A stretch of DNA of 22,299 nt. It comes from Candidatus Latescibacterota bacterium (GTDB taxonomy: Bacteria > JAAXHH01 > JACQVL01). The notes under the pieces are model-generated. The model did not search any database. It worked only from the letters and a program-made list of their open reading frames with translations, and was not told where the DNA came from. Location of the stretch: positions 1 through 22,299 of the forward strand of contig JACQVL010000169.1 of the NCBI GenBank assembly GCA_016209865.1, given 5' to 3'. Shown piece after piece: positions 1 through 7,744 of the stretch (position 1 is the first letter of the stretch; every line of letters begins with the position of its first letter). The position numbers and the translations under genes were made by a program.

Positions 1-48
1 AGCGATCTCTTCTACCAGACATTTCTGCACGAAATAGGCGAAATGTAA
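1..48 (+). CDS. Possible 3' end of a plus-strand gene (partial)
   Basis: Reading from base 1 gives 15 codons ending SDLFYQTFLHEIGEM and then TAA at 46-48. The other two plus frames look less protein-like. A hairpin follows eight bases later, which suits the end of a gene. The fragment is too short to name and may be chance; the only support is the open frame and its position before a terminator-like stem. Confidence 0.25.
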   Translation, partial: SDLFYQTFLHEIGEM

Positions 49-55
49 GCACAAA

Positions 56-81
56 CCGCCCGCCGTTTCAACAGCGGGCGG
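56..81. terminator. Hairpin between possible convergent gene ends
   Basis: CCGCCCGC (56-63) pairs perfectly with GCGGGCGG (74-81) around a 10-base loop. The stop codon of the minus-strand ThDP enzyme (68-70) lies inside the loop. Read on the minus strand, the stem is followed by only three T residues, so as an intrinsic terminator it is modest. It could serve both strands. Confidence 0.45.
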
Positions 82-1840
82 ACTTCCGCCGGCTCGCCAG
101 GTTGAACGGCTGATGCCACGTCGAGGCGGCGCCGCCGCCCAGTCGGGCGACAACGACATCGATCAGGTACGGACTCCCCGCCCGCGTCGCCGCGATACCC
201 CGCCGGAGCGCCGGGCCGATCCCGTCCGGCTCGGTCACACGCTCGCCGTCCACCCCCTGGCTCCGCGCCAACGCGACGAAGTCGATATCGGGGTCGCCCA
301 AGAACATGCCCGGATACGCCTCCTTCGCCGCGCTCTCCCCGCCGTACCCGTGGATCATCGCCCGGACGATCTGGTAGTTGTAGTTGTTCCAGACGACCGT
401 CAGGACGGGAACGCCGTACCGCGCCATCGTCCAGAAACCGGACGCGCTATACATCACCGCCCCGTCCCCGATGCTGCACACCACCGGCCGGTCAGGCTGG
501 CCGAGCTGCGTCCCGATCGCCGCGCCGATTCCCCAGCCCAATGAGTTGCCCTTCGTGCCGATCCACAGTTTCTCCCCCGGCCGGAACCCGAACGTCATCA
601 TGTCGTACTCCCCGCTGAAGCACTCGTTGACGACGATGGTGTCCGGGTCGAGCGTCCGCTCCAGCTCGTACCCTAAGCGGGTCGGGTGGATGGGCGTCTC
701 CGTGAAATGCCGCTCGATCTCCTCCGACCGCCGGCGTTTGATCGCATCCGTGTACGCGGTGATCGTGCGCAGCCGGGCTTCCTTGACGGCCGCCAATCGG
801 TGCGGGGGGAGCCGGTCTTTGACCGCCTCGATCAGCGCCCGGAGCGCCTGCCGGATGTCCGACAGGATGGCTAAGTCCATCGGGTACGTCCGTCCCATGT
901 CGTCCGGGTTGTGATGCAGCACGATCGTCCGGGGCTCTGCCGGGTACTCCACCCCGGCTAAGAGCGACTTCCATCCCGCCGTCCGCGCCCCGACGCTGAT
1001 GAGCAGGTCGCCGTGCTGGCCGTCGTAGACCGGCGGGCCGTGCCGGTCACACCAGAGCGGGTGCTGCGTCGGGAAATTCTGGTATGCGTCGAACGAGGTG
1101 GTGACCGGAATAGCGAAGAGTTCCGCGAATTCGAGTAACTCCGCCTGTGCCCCGTCCCGCCAGACGCCGTCCCCGGCCATGAGCACCGGGCGGCCGGCGT
1201 CCACGATCATCCCCGCCGCCTGTTCGATCAGGTTCTCGTCCGGCCGCGTCCGGCCGGGGATGGAGAAATACGCCTGCGGGACGATGTCGGCGGTGATGCC
1301 AGTCGCCTCCAGCACGTCGTCGGTGAACGCCACGTACGTCGGGCCGGTCGGCGGCGCGGAGGCGACTTTCACCGCCCGGCGGAACGCATGGGGGATGACG
1401 GCGGGGTCTCTGATCTCCCACGAGGTCTTCGTGAACTGCCGGTTGATCTCCTTCTGCGTGAACCCGGAGGTCGGTCCCAGGATGGCGTCATCGTTGAACC
1501 CCTCGTTGTCCTTCAGCCCGGCGGTGACGACGACCGGACTCCGGTCGGTGAAGGCGTTGTACAACTGTCCCGCCATCTGGGCCGTCCCGGCGATGACGTG
1601 AACGTTCACGCAGCCAGGCTTGCCCGTCACCCGCGCGTACGCGTCCGCCATCGGGACGACCAGGCCTTCGTGGAGGCCGAGGATGAGGGTGATCTCCGGC
1701 GCGCTGTGGAGCGCGTCGAGCAGTCCGACCTCAGCCGAGCCCGGGTTGGTGAACAGGTACTCCACGCCCGACGCTCTCATCTGCTCCACCAACAGCCGGC
1801 CGCCCGTGCCGGTGATCGGCCACCCCGCGTGGTGAGTCAC
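68..1840 (-). CDS. Thiamine-diphosphate-dependent enzyme, benzoylformate decarboxylase-like
   Basis: This 590-residue protein is a complete ThDP-dependent enzyme with Pyr, central and PP domains in order. The N-terminus has NPGS (32-35), the cofactor-activating Glu in LGLHEG (E58) and a His in VNVHVIAG (H81). These sit where benzoylformate decarboxylase has its active-site Ser, Glu and His. The C-terminal ThDP/Mg motif starts with GDG (458-460) and ends with NN (485-486). The family usually decarboxylates 2-oxo acids to aldehydes; acetolactate-synthase-like activity is an alternative, and the substrate is unknown. The start is GTG, chosen because AGGAGG lies about five bases upstream. That site overlaps the stop of the class III aminotransferase gene, so the two are translationally close and probably co-transcribed. 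The tail after about residue 565 is basic and probably disordered. Confidence 0.85.
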   Translation of the reverse strand: MTHHAGWPITGTGGRLLVEQMRASGVEYLFTNPGSAEVGLLDALHSAPEITLILGLHEGLVVPMADAYARVTGKPGCVNVHVIAGTAQMAGQLYNAFTDRSPVVVTAGLKDNEGFNDDAILGPTSGFTQKEINRQFTKTSWEIRDPAVIPHAFRRAVKVASAPPTGPTYVAFTDDVLEATGITADIVPQAYFSIPGRTRPDENLIEQAAGMIVDAGRPVLMAGDGVWRDGAQAELLEFAELFAIPVTTSFDAYQNFPTQHPLWCDRHGPPVYDGQHGDLLISVGARTAGWKSLLAGVEYPAEPRTIVLHHNPDDMGRTYPMDLAILSDIRQALRALIEAVKDRLPPHRLAAVKEARLRTITAYTDAIKRRRSEEIERHFTETPIHPTRLGYELERTLDPDTIVVNECFSGEYDMMTFGFRPGEKLWIGTKGNSLGWGIGAAIGTQLGQPDRPVVCSIGDGAVMYSASGFWTMARYGVPVLTVVWNNYNYQIVRAMIHGYGGESAAKEAYPGMFLGDPDIDFVALARSQGVDGERVTEPDGIGPALRRGIAATRAGSPYLIDVVVARLGGGAASTWHQPFNLASRRKSARC

Positions 1841-1848
1841 ACAACCTC

Positions 1849-3222
1849 CTACAGTTTCACCAGCACTTCCTTCACGCTCTCCGTGACGATGTCCACCATG
1901 ATGTCGATCTCGTCCTTCGTGATGATCAGCGGCGGGGCGAACGCGACCCAGTGGGGGTCGAACCGGGTGAGCAGGCCGTTGCGCAGGGCGGTCTTCCCGA
2001 CCTGCACGCCGAACTTTATGGCCGGGTCGAACTGAGCTTTCGTCACCGGGTCTTTCACGAACTCCACGCCGATTAACAGCCCCTTCCCGCGGATCTCCCC
2101 GACGACGCCGAGGTCACGAAGGGATTCCAGCCGGCTCCAGAGGTACGCGCCCATCTCCCGCGCCCGGCCGCACAGGTCGCGCTCACGAATCTCGTCCAGA
2201 CACGCCAGCCCGGCCGCGGCGGCGACCGGGTTCCCGCCGTACGTATGGCCGTGTGAGAACTCGACCGCGTCCTCATCCCGTCCCCAGAACGCCGAGGCGA
2301 CCCGATCGCTGAACGCGATCCCCGCCAACGGGACGTACCCGCTCGACATTCCCTTGCCCATGCACAGGATGTCGGGGGTGGTGTTGAACGTGTGGGCGGC
2401 GAACATCTGGCCCGTCCGGCCGAACCCGGTGATGATCTCGTCGAAGATGAGGAGAACATTGTGCCGGTCGCAGAGGTCACGGAGGATGGGAAAATACTCC
2501 GGCGGTGGGGTGACGATCCCGCCGGTGTTCCCGATCGGCTCGACGATGACGGCGGCGACCGTCTCCGGTCCCTCCAATTCGATCATCTCCTCGATCGTCC
2601 GGGCGCAGAACACGTCGCAGTCCGGGTACGTCTTCTCGTACGGGCACCGGTAGCACGTCGGCGGGTAGACGTGGAGGAAGCCGGGCAGGGTCGGCTCGAA
2701 CATCGTCTTCCGCCGCTTCGTCCCGGTGGCGGACAGCGCCCCCATCGTCGCCCCGTGGTAGCCGTGATACCGGGCGATGACTTTGTATTTGGTCGGATTG
2801 CCCGTCTGCTTGTGGTACTGGCGGGCGAGCTTCATCGCCGCCTCGGTCGCCTCCGACCCGCCGGAGAGGAGTTTCACGGTGTTCAAATCCCCCGGCGTGA
2901 TGTCGGCGATCCGGTTGACCAGCTCGATGGCGGGCGGGTTGGTGGCGTGCAGGGGCGGGGCGAACGCTAAGGTGTCGAGCTGGGCTTTGATCGCCTCGAT
3001 CACCCGCCGGTTGCCGTGGCCGACGGTCACGACGAAGATGCCGGACAGTCCGTCTAAGATGCGGCGTCCGTGGACGTCCTCATACCAGACCCCGTCGGCT
3101 CTGGCGATGACGAGCGGGTCCTCGATGAACGTCTGCATCTGGCGGAGGTCGAGGACGAGGTGTCTCAGCGACTCCGGGTCGAGCAGACGGGCGGGGTTCC
3201 ATTGAGTGAACGGTTCAGGCAT
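1849..3222 (-). CDS. Class III PLP-dependent aminotransferase
   Basis: This 457-residue fold type I aminotransferase belongs to class III (omega-amino acid:pyruvate/ornithine type). Seen in the sequence: the phosphate-binding region LLSGGSEATEAAMK (118-131), the cofactor Asp in DEIITGFGRTGQ (D261), and the Schiff-base Lys in CMGKGMSSGY (K290). A cysteine-rich insert at about 190-206 (Cys190, 193, 202, 206) recurs in some members of the class. I chose the ATG at 3222 because GAGGAA lies eight bases upstream; extending to 3291 would translate an intergenic repeat array. The downstream ThDP enzyme starts eight bases after the stop, so the pair likely act on one pathway, for instance moving an amino group to or from an aldehyde or 2-oxo acid. 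Substrate not determinable from sequence. Confidence 0.9.
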   Translation of the reverse strand: MPEPFTQWNPARLLDPESLRHLVLDLRQMQTFIEDPLVIARADGVWYEDVHGRRILDGLSGIFVVTVGHGNRRVIEAIKAQLDTLAFAPPLHATNPPAIELVNRIADITPGDLNTVKLLSGGSEATEAAMKLARQYHKQTGNPTKYKVIARYHGYHGATMGALSATGTKRRKTMFEPTLPGFLHVYPPTCYRCPYEKTYPDCDVFCARTIEEMIELEGPETVAAVIVEPIGNTGGIVTPPPEYFPILRDLCDRHNVLLIFDEIITGFGRTGQMFAAHTFNTTPDILCMGKGMSSGYVPLAGIAFSDRVASAFWGRDEDAVEFSHGHTYGGNPVAAAAGLACLDEIRERDLCGRAREMGAYLWSRLESLRDLGVVGEIRGKGLLIGVEFVKDPVTKAQFDPAIKFGVQVGKTALRNGLLTRFDPHWVAFAPPLIITKDEIDIMVDIVTESVKEVLVKL

Positions 3223-3382
3223 GGATAAATTCCTCGGGGTACGGGGTACGGGATTCGGGATTCGGGAAAGAACACAGAAAGACACCCACAAGGGGTAGCC
3301 TTATTTATACTCATGCTGTCATTCCCGCGCAAGCGGGAATCCATTTCCCGAACCCCTAACCCCGAACCCCGAATCCCGTGTT
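3223..3382. repeat. Intergenic inverted word array around a REP-like hairpin
   Basis: Left arm 3236-3268 is built from GGGGTAC and GGGATTC words. Right arm 3345-3379 holds the inverted words CCCCGAA and GAATCCC. Between them, 3317-3343 contains ATTCCCGC-GCAA-GCGGGAAT, an 8-bp perfect stem capped by a GNRA-type tetraloop. The whole 160-base gap between two minus-strand genes is therefore one nested palindromic structure. It could act as a terminator or RNA-stabilising element; that role is inferred. Confidence 0.8.
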
Positions 3383-3997
3383 TTATTTCATCATCGTCGT
3401 TACTTCCACGTCGGTGATCTGGAACTGGAAGGTGTACGGTTTCACGGTCTCCTGCGTCTTGATGGGCAGGATCACCCCGAACGTCGTCCCCTTCAGCTTC
3501 TGGGATTCCTCGGTCTTCGGAAACATCGGGCGCTGCCGCCATCCGGACGAGCTGTTGTAGATGTAATCCACCGGGGCAATCGTCTCGTTCAGCACGCCCT
3601 GCGGCATGACCATCGTCGGCGTCTGGCGACGGCTCGTGTCGGCCAGGAGGACCCCTTTATGGATGATCGGATGAGAGACCCCTTGCGCGTCGATGTACGC
3701 CGCCTGGTCCCACACGATCACGACCGGCCTCGTCCCCAGGTTGTACACCGCGAATTCGAGCACCGTCTCACGGGGCATAAACCGGATTTGTAGCGTCTCG
3801 TCCCGGAATTCGAGCGGGTTGTGCTGGGCGGGGGTAACCATCGTCACATGGTAGGTATAGACGGTCACCGGAACCTGCTTTTCCGCGACGGAGCGAGGGG
3901 GGCTCAGGGATGGCGGAGTGTAGGCCGGTCTGGGGCCGCATCCGGCACACCAGCCGACGGTGATGATAGCTACCAGACGTCTCACCCATGATGTCAT
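3383..3997 (-). CDS. Putative lipoprotein of unknown function
   Basis: This 204-residue protein has a short basic N-terminus, a hydrophobic stretch (about 8-16) and a lipobox-like WCAG-C with the lipidated Cys at position 20. It is therefore probably exported and membrane-anchored. The mature part is rich in beta-strand-like sequence, for example PVTVYTYHVTMV and FQFQITDVEV, suggesting a small beta-sandwich. I do not recognise a family. Only a weak Shine-Dalgarno match precedes the ATG. It sits between two aminotransferase genes on the same strand, 62 bases after a terminator-like hairpin, so it may be a separate transcription unit. An alternative is a fused signal anchor without lipidation, since the residue before the AG is Cys instead of the usual Leu or Val. 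Confidence 0.7.
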   Translation of the reverse strand: MTSWVRRLVAIITVGWCAGCGPRPAYTPPSLSPPRSVAEKQVPVTVYTYHVTMVTPAQHNPLEFRDETLQIRFMPRETVLEFAVYNLGTRPVVIVWDQAAYIDAQGVSHPIIHKGVLLADTSRRQTPTMVMPQGVLNETIAPVDYIYNSSSGWRQRPMFPKTEESQKLKGTTFGVILPIKTQETVKPYTFQFQITDVEVTTMMK

Positions 3998-4011
3998 GCG
4001 CTGATGATCCC

Positions 4012-4048
4012 ATAAAACGCCGTCGGGGCGCAGCGCGCCGCGCCCCGA
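4012..4048 (-). terminator. Rho-independent terminator after the class V aminotransferase
   Basis: TCGGGGCGC (4023-4031) and GCGCCCCGA (4040-4048) form a perfect 9-bp GC-rich stem with an 8-base loop. Read on the minus strand, the stem is followed after a few bases by TTTTAT. It begins 12 bases beyond the aminotransferase stop codon, the expected place for an intrinsic terminator. Confidence 0.65.
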
Positions 4049-4059
4049 CAGAAGCGTCC

Positions 4060-5298
4060 CTATCGTCCTGCGCCGAGTTCGTGAAGAATCTCGATGAACC
4101 GGTCGATATCCTCATACGTGTTGTAATAATGCGTCGAGAGCCGGCAGCGCGTCACCTCCGGGTTCTCGGTCACCCGGCCGAGGATCTGCATGCGGAACCG
4201 GTCCCACACCTCGGCCATCAAATCCCGCTCGGTGAGCGTCGGCATCGTGAAAGCGGTGAGGGAGCCGGACAGCCGCTCGTCCCACGGCGTCAGCAGGGTC
4301 ACGCCAGGGATGGCGTCGAGCAGCCGGGTCCGCGCATAACGGGCTAATCGCCGGCCGCGGCCGGCGATCCGGTCGATGCCGATCCCCCGCTGGAAATCGA
4401 CCGCCGCGCCGACGCCGGCAAACGGGGAGAGGTCGCGGCTGCCGAGGAACTCGAACAGCCGGTACATGTCCGACTGGTCGGCCGCGATCACGCGGCGAAG
4501 CGCGTCCCACGTCAAACCCCATCCCACGATCGTCGGGTGGAGGAGTTTCTGTGACTCGGGACGGGCGTGGAGGAAGGCGGTGCCGATGGGTGCCATCAGC
4601 CATTTATGACAGTTCCCGATGTAGAAGTCCGCCCCGCTGTCCTCCACGTTCAGCGGGATCATCCCCGGCGCGTGCGCCCCGTCGATGACCGACAGGACGC
4701 CGCGTTCACGAGCGGCCTGGGCAAGCCGTTTGACGGGCATGATGAGGCCGGTCGTCGTGGTGATATGGCTGACGAGCAGCGCCTTCGTCCGCGGGGTGAT
4801 CCCGCTGGCGACGATGTCGACGATCTGATCCTCACTCTCCGGCGGGGAGGGGATGGCGACGCGGGCGATCGTCAGTCCCTGTCGCTCGGCTAAGTAGTTC
4901 CAGCAATTGTTGACCGCGCCGTATTCCTGATCGGTCGTGAGGATTTCGTCCCCGCGCTCGAAGTCGAGGCCACCCGCGACCATGTTCATCCCGATCGTCA
5001 GGTTCATGACGAACGCGAAGTCGTCCGGGTTCGCCCCGACGTACGCGCCCAACTTCTCTTTCGACGCCCGGACGGCCTGCGGGATTTCGCGCAGGAACTG
5101 TTGAAACGGCTGGCTCTGGAGCCGCCGCATCGACTCCACCACGACGTCGAAGACGATCTTCGGGCATGGCCCGAACGACCCGTTATTCAGGTAGGTGACA
5201 GTCGGGTCGAGCATCAGGGCGTGCCGGAGGCCAGCCCAGTAGGCTTCCTCAGCCGGGTTCGGGACGATGCGTTCGTCTGGCATGGGTTGATGTGTCAC
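4060..5298 (-). CDS. Class V PLP-dependent aminotransferase (isopenicillin N epimerase/CefD-like)
   Basis: The 412-residue protein matches the class V aminotransferase fold. LNNGSFGPCP (38-46) is the typical N-terminal substrate/PLP region, the PLP pyridine-binding Asp is in VIDGAHAPG (D206, with H209), and the Schiff-base Lys is in GNCHKWL (K232). The GNxHKW pattern and the LNNGSFG start resemble isopenicillin N epimerase-like proteins rather than IscS/SufS. No conserved cysteine desulfurase catalytic loop is obvious. Such proteins include epimerases, lyases and kynureninase-like enzymes, so the reaction is uncertain. The start is GTG at 5298, favoured by GGAGAGG about five bases upstream; the ATG at 5283 would be too far. 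Only 15 bases separate it from the CcmI-like lipoprotein gene, so they are probably co-transcribed. Confidence 0.85.
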   Translation of the reverse strand: MTHQPMPDERIVPNPAEEAYWAGLRHALMLDPTVTYLNNGSFGPCPKIVFDVVVESMRRLQSQPFQQFLREIPQAVRASKEKLGAYVGANPDDFAFVMNLTIGMNMVAGGLDFERGDEILTTDQEYGAVNNCWNYLAERQGLTIARVAIPSPPESEDQIVDIVASGITPRTKALLVSHITTTTGLIMPVKRLAQAARERGVLSVIDGAHAPGMIPLNVEDSGADFYIGNCHKWLMAPIGTAFLHARPESQKLLHPTIVGWGLTWDALRRVIAADQSDMYRLFEFLGSRDLSPFAGVGAAVDFQRGIGIDRIAGRGRRLARYARTRLLDAIPGVTLLTPWDERLSGSLTAFTMPTLTERDLMAEVWDRFRMQILGRVTENPEVTRCRLSTHYYNTYEDIDRFIEILHELGAGR

Positions 5299-5313
5299 GG
5301 TTCCTCTCCAGGG

Positions 5314-5835
5314 TCATTTCATGCGATCGATCACGATGTTTACCCCTGCATCGCCCACCTGGGCACGGATGACAGTCCCTTCCATATCCCCCGGCTGCGG
5401 CGGGCCTGCGTTGCCGTCCCGGTCGAGCCGGGCGACGATCATGACCTCACCGGCGAACGGCTCGTTGAGCATCGCATCCGCGCTGCCCAGGGTATAGGAG
5501 AGCGGGAATTGGGGATGGTCGATTTTTTTCACCGCCAGCGGCGGCCCGCCCTCCGGACGCCGGGCGATGAGGAAGATCACTTCCGTTCCGTTCACTTTCG
5601 CGGCGAGGTCCGGCGCGATGGAGAGAGTGCCGGAGACGGTTCCGCCTCCGCCCGGCATACTGCTGGCCTCCGGACTCTGCGGCCCGCCATCCCCCGCGTT
5701 CTCGGCCACCGCTGCCGGCGCGGCGCCCGACTCAGGCAGCGGCTTCATGTTCTGGTTGCAGGCGATCCCCGAGACCAGCAGCAGGATGACCATCCCCATT
5801 GTGACTGGCCGGGTGATCCAGGTCGTCGATTTCAT
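5314..5835 (-). CDS. Lipoprotein with a CcmI/CcmH C-terminal-like domain
   Basis: This 173-residue protein starts at ATG 5835, preceded by GGAGAGG at a good distance; a longer frame to 5901 lacks such a site and would precede the signal peptide. Residues 10-25 are hydrophobic and end in GIA-C (Cys26), a lipobox. After a Pro/Ala/Gly-rich linker the mature domain runs VSGTLSIAPDLAAKVNG, VIFLIARRPEGGPPLAVKKI, FPLSYTLGSADAM and ends PPQPGDMEGTVI. This order closely follows the periplasmic C-terminal domain of cytochrome c biogenesis protein CcmI (the CcmH C-terminal part in enteric bacteria). No TPR region or other Ccm gene is present here, so a direct role in haem attachment is only a possibility. 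It could be a stand-alone carbohydrate/peptide-binding relative. Confidence 0.65.
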   Translation of the reverse strand: MKSTTWITRPVTMGMVILLLVSGIACNQNMKPLPESGAAPAAVAENAGDGGPQSPEASSMPGGGGTVSGTLSIAPDLAAKVNGTEVIFLIARRPEGGPPLAVKKIDHPQFPLSYTLGSADAMLNEPFAGEVMIVARLDRDGNAGPPQPGDMEGTVIRAQVGDAGVNIVIDRMK

Positions 5836-5897
5836 CACGGCATCCTCTCCATTCGCCAGAGAAGATAGCATGCCCGCCAGGGGCAGCGCAAGGGGAA

Positions 5898-6656
5898 TCA
5901 CTCCACCTTATAACTACTCGTCTGGTAGGTCAGCGACTGGCCGGGGAGCACCTTGACGACCTTCGTGTTGGGGCAGAGGAATTCCGCCATCGTCTGCATC
6001 TGTTCGATATCCGCCCGCTGGTCGGGGAAGGTATCGTAGTGGCAGGGGATGACGAGGTCCGGACGGATGAAGCTGGCGGCGCGGGCGCCCGCCTTGATGT
6101 CCATCCCGTACTTGCCGCCGACCGGCATGATGGCGATCTGCGGGCCGTACATCTGGGCGATGAGCTGCATATCGCTGAAGAGAGCAGTGTCGGAGGTGTC
6201 GTAGACGGTGAGGCCGTTGTCGAACGCCATGATGACGCCACAGACGGCGCTGTCCGGGCGGTAGTAATGGCCGTCCGGCGTCCCGCCGATGCCCAACGAG
6301 AGGGAATGATGAGCCTGGACGAGGGTGATCGCCACGTTCTTGACTGTGCCCGTCCCGCCGGGGTTGAGGGGCAACGACCGCTCGCCTAAGGTGAGACCGC
6401 CGACCGCTTCCGCGACGACGCACATCTCGTAGTTGCTGACGAACATCGCGCCCGTCTGCTTGGCGATCTGGATGGAGTCGCCGATGTGGTCGATGTGGCC
6501 GTGCGTGGCGATGACCACATCCGCCCGTTTCACGTCCGCTGTCTTGAGCGTGCAGACCGGGTTGTCATCCAGCCAGGCGTCGAAGTAGATGACCGTCCCG
6601 TCGGATTCGAGCCGGAACGACGCATGACCGAGGAAGTCGATTCTGATGGACGCCAT
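5898..6656 (-). CDS. UPF0173-type metal-dependent hydrolase (metallo-beta-lactamase fold)
   Basis: This 252-residue protein has the metallo-beta-lactamase signature THGHIDH at 51-57, an early GHAS motif (H11), a further ligand His in QAHHS (H116), Asp in VYDTSDT (D153) and His in PCHYDTF (H206). Together these give the two-metal site of the family. Length and the opening strand IRIDFLGHASFRLE match UPF0173/UlaG-like hydrolases. The substrate is unknown; relatives act on phosphodiesters, lactones or thioesters. There is no signal peptide, so it should be cytoplasmic. AAAGGAGA precedes the ATG. It is followed after 62 bases by the CcmI-like lipoprotein gene and lies downstream of a sugar-type oxidoreductase, consistent with a small catabolic operon. 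Confidence 0.85.
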   Translation of the reverse strand: MASIRIDFLGHASFRLESDGTVIYFDAWLDDNPVCTLKTADVKRADVVIATHGHIDHIGDSIQIAKQTGAMFVSNYEMCVVAEAVGGLTLGERSLPLNPGGTGTVKNVAITLVQAHHSLSLGIGGTPDGHYYRPDSAVCGVIMAFDNGLTVYDTSDTALFSDMQLIAQMYGPQIAIMPVGGKYGMDIKAGARAASFIRPDLVIPCHYDTFPDQRADIEQMQTMAEFLCPNTKVVKVLPGQSLTYQTSSYKVE

Positions 6657-6684
6657 GGTAGCTCTCCTTTCTCTTGTACGGTTT

Positions 6685-6735
6685 ACGTGTCACTCGTCCT
6701 GACGGGCGCGATATATCGCGCCCCTACTCGTCACT
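6685..6735. repeat. Perfect 20-bp palindrome flanked by CACTCGTC words
   Basis: GGGCGCGATATATCGCGCCC at 6704-6723 is a perfect 20-base palindrome followed by CTAC. On both sides lie copies of the CACTCGTC / ACTCGTCAC word that recurs at 7891-7925, 9164-9180, 13431-13455 and 16169-16201. It fills the 74-base gap between the UPF0173 gene and the upstream oxidoreductase gene. It could be a hairpin in RNA or a protein-binding site. Confidence 0.75.
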
Positions 6736-7729
6736 GCTTTTCTTCCAATAACGTCGGAATCTCTACCCGTCCTCCGCGCTCGGTGGCGAGCTGGGTGGCT
6801 TCGAGCATGGCGATCGTCCAGAGGTTGTCCCGCCCGCTCGTCCGGGGCGGGCTGCCGGTCTTGATGGCGTCGAGCAACTCTTCCATCAGCGGCCACTCGA
6901 TGTTCCCGGCGGGTGGGAGTTCGACGGCGGTATACTGGCCGCCCTGCGGGTCGGCGAATTGCAGACCGCTCCCCTCGCGCAGCACCCCCTGACTCCCGTC
7001 CACCCGCCAGAAATACTCCCCGGCCCAGGATGCCCACGCGCCGAAGTAGTTGACTTTCACGTCGCGCTCGAATTCGATCAGCACCTGCACGGATGTTTCG
7101 CCGGTGAAGTCGCCCCATGGGGGTTGCCAGCTCCATCCGGTGATCGCGCGCGGGGTCAGGCCGAGGGTGAACCGGATGAGGTCGAAGTCGTGGACGCTCA
7201 TCTCCCAGAGATAATTGTGGCGCATGTGCTGCTGGTACGTGCCCGCGCCGAACCGCCGGCGCGTCCGGAGGAAACAGCCGAGGCCCAGGTCACCCAACCG
7301 TCCCGCCTGAATCTGGCGCGCCATCTCGGCGATGCTGGGGAAGTACCGGTAATTCTGCCCGACGACGATGTGCGTGCCCTGTCGCTCGGCGGCGGCCACG
7401 ATCGCCTTCGCGTCGGCCAGGGTCAGGGCGAACGGTTTCTCGACCAGGAGGTGAAGCCCGGCGTCGATCGCCTCGACACAGTTCTCACGTCGGCCGGTGG
7501 CCGCTGCGGCGACGATGGCGACGTCCGCCTTCACCTGGCGCGCCGCGTCGCGGACGGACGCGAACGTCGGGACCTGCACGTCGGGCGCGGACTCCTGCGC
7601 GGCCGCCAGTGCCGACTCCGACGGATCGACCCATCCGACGGGTTCAACCCCCTCATGCTGCTGGACCAGACCCAGCCAGTAGCGACCACGGCCTCCCAGG
7701 CCGACGTGCAGGACGCGGATTGGACTCAT
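6731..7729 (-). CDS. Gfo/Idh/MocA family NAD(P)-dependent oxidoreductase
   Basis: The 332-residue protein begins with a Rossmann fold: IRVLHVGLGGRGRYW (4-18) carries the dinucleotide-binding GxGGxG. It has the family motif LLVEKPF (EKP at 97-99), whose Lys contacts nicotinamide and substrate. The C-terminal half is the usual alpha/beta substrate-binding domain, with HDFDLIRF supplying a likely catalytic His/Asp region. These enzymes oxidise or reduce polyols, sugars and cyclitols. The start at 7729 was chosen because GAAGGAGGA lies directly upstream; the ATG at 7744 would place that site inside the gene. A nested inverted word array separates it from the upstream oxidoreductase gene. Substrate unknown. 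Confidence 0.9.
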   Translation of the reverse strand: MSPIRVLHVGLGGRGRYWLGLVQQHEGVEPVGWVDPSESALAAAQESAPDVQVPTFASVRDAARQVKADVAIVAAAATGRRENCVEAIDAGLHLLVEKPFALTLADAKAIVAAAERQGTHIVVGQNYRYFPSIAEMARQIQAGRLGDLGLGCFLRTRRRFGAGTYQQHMRHNYLWEMSVHDFDLIRFTLGLTPRAITGWSWQPPWGDFTGETSVQVLIEFERDVKVNYFGAWASWAGEYFWRVDGSQGVLREGSGLQFADPQGGQYTAVELPPAGNIEWPLMEELLDAIKTGSPPRTSGRDNLWTIAMLEATQLATERGGRVEIPTLLEEKQ

Positions 7730-7744
7730 GCAGTCCTCCTTCAA

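Noticed and set aside
113-1601. Long open frames on the plus strand opposite the ThDP enzyme
   Set aside because: Arg/Pro/Ala-rich translations without motifs; they are antisense shadows of a well-supported minus-strand enzyme in GC-rich DNA.
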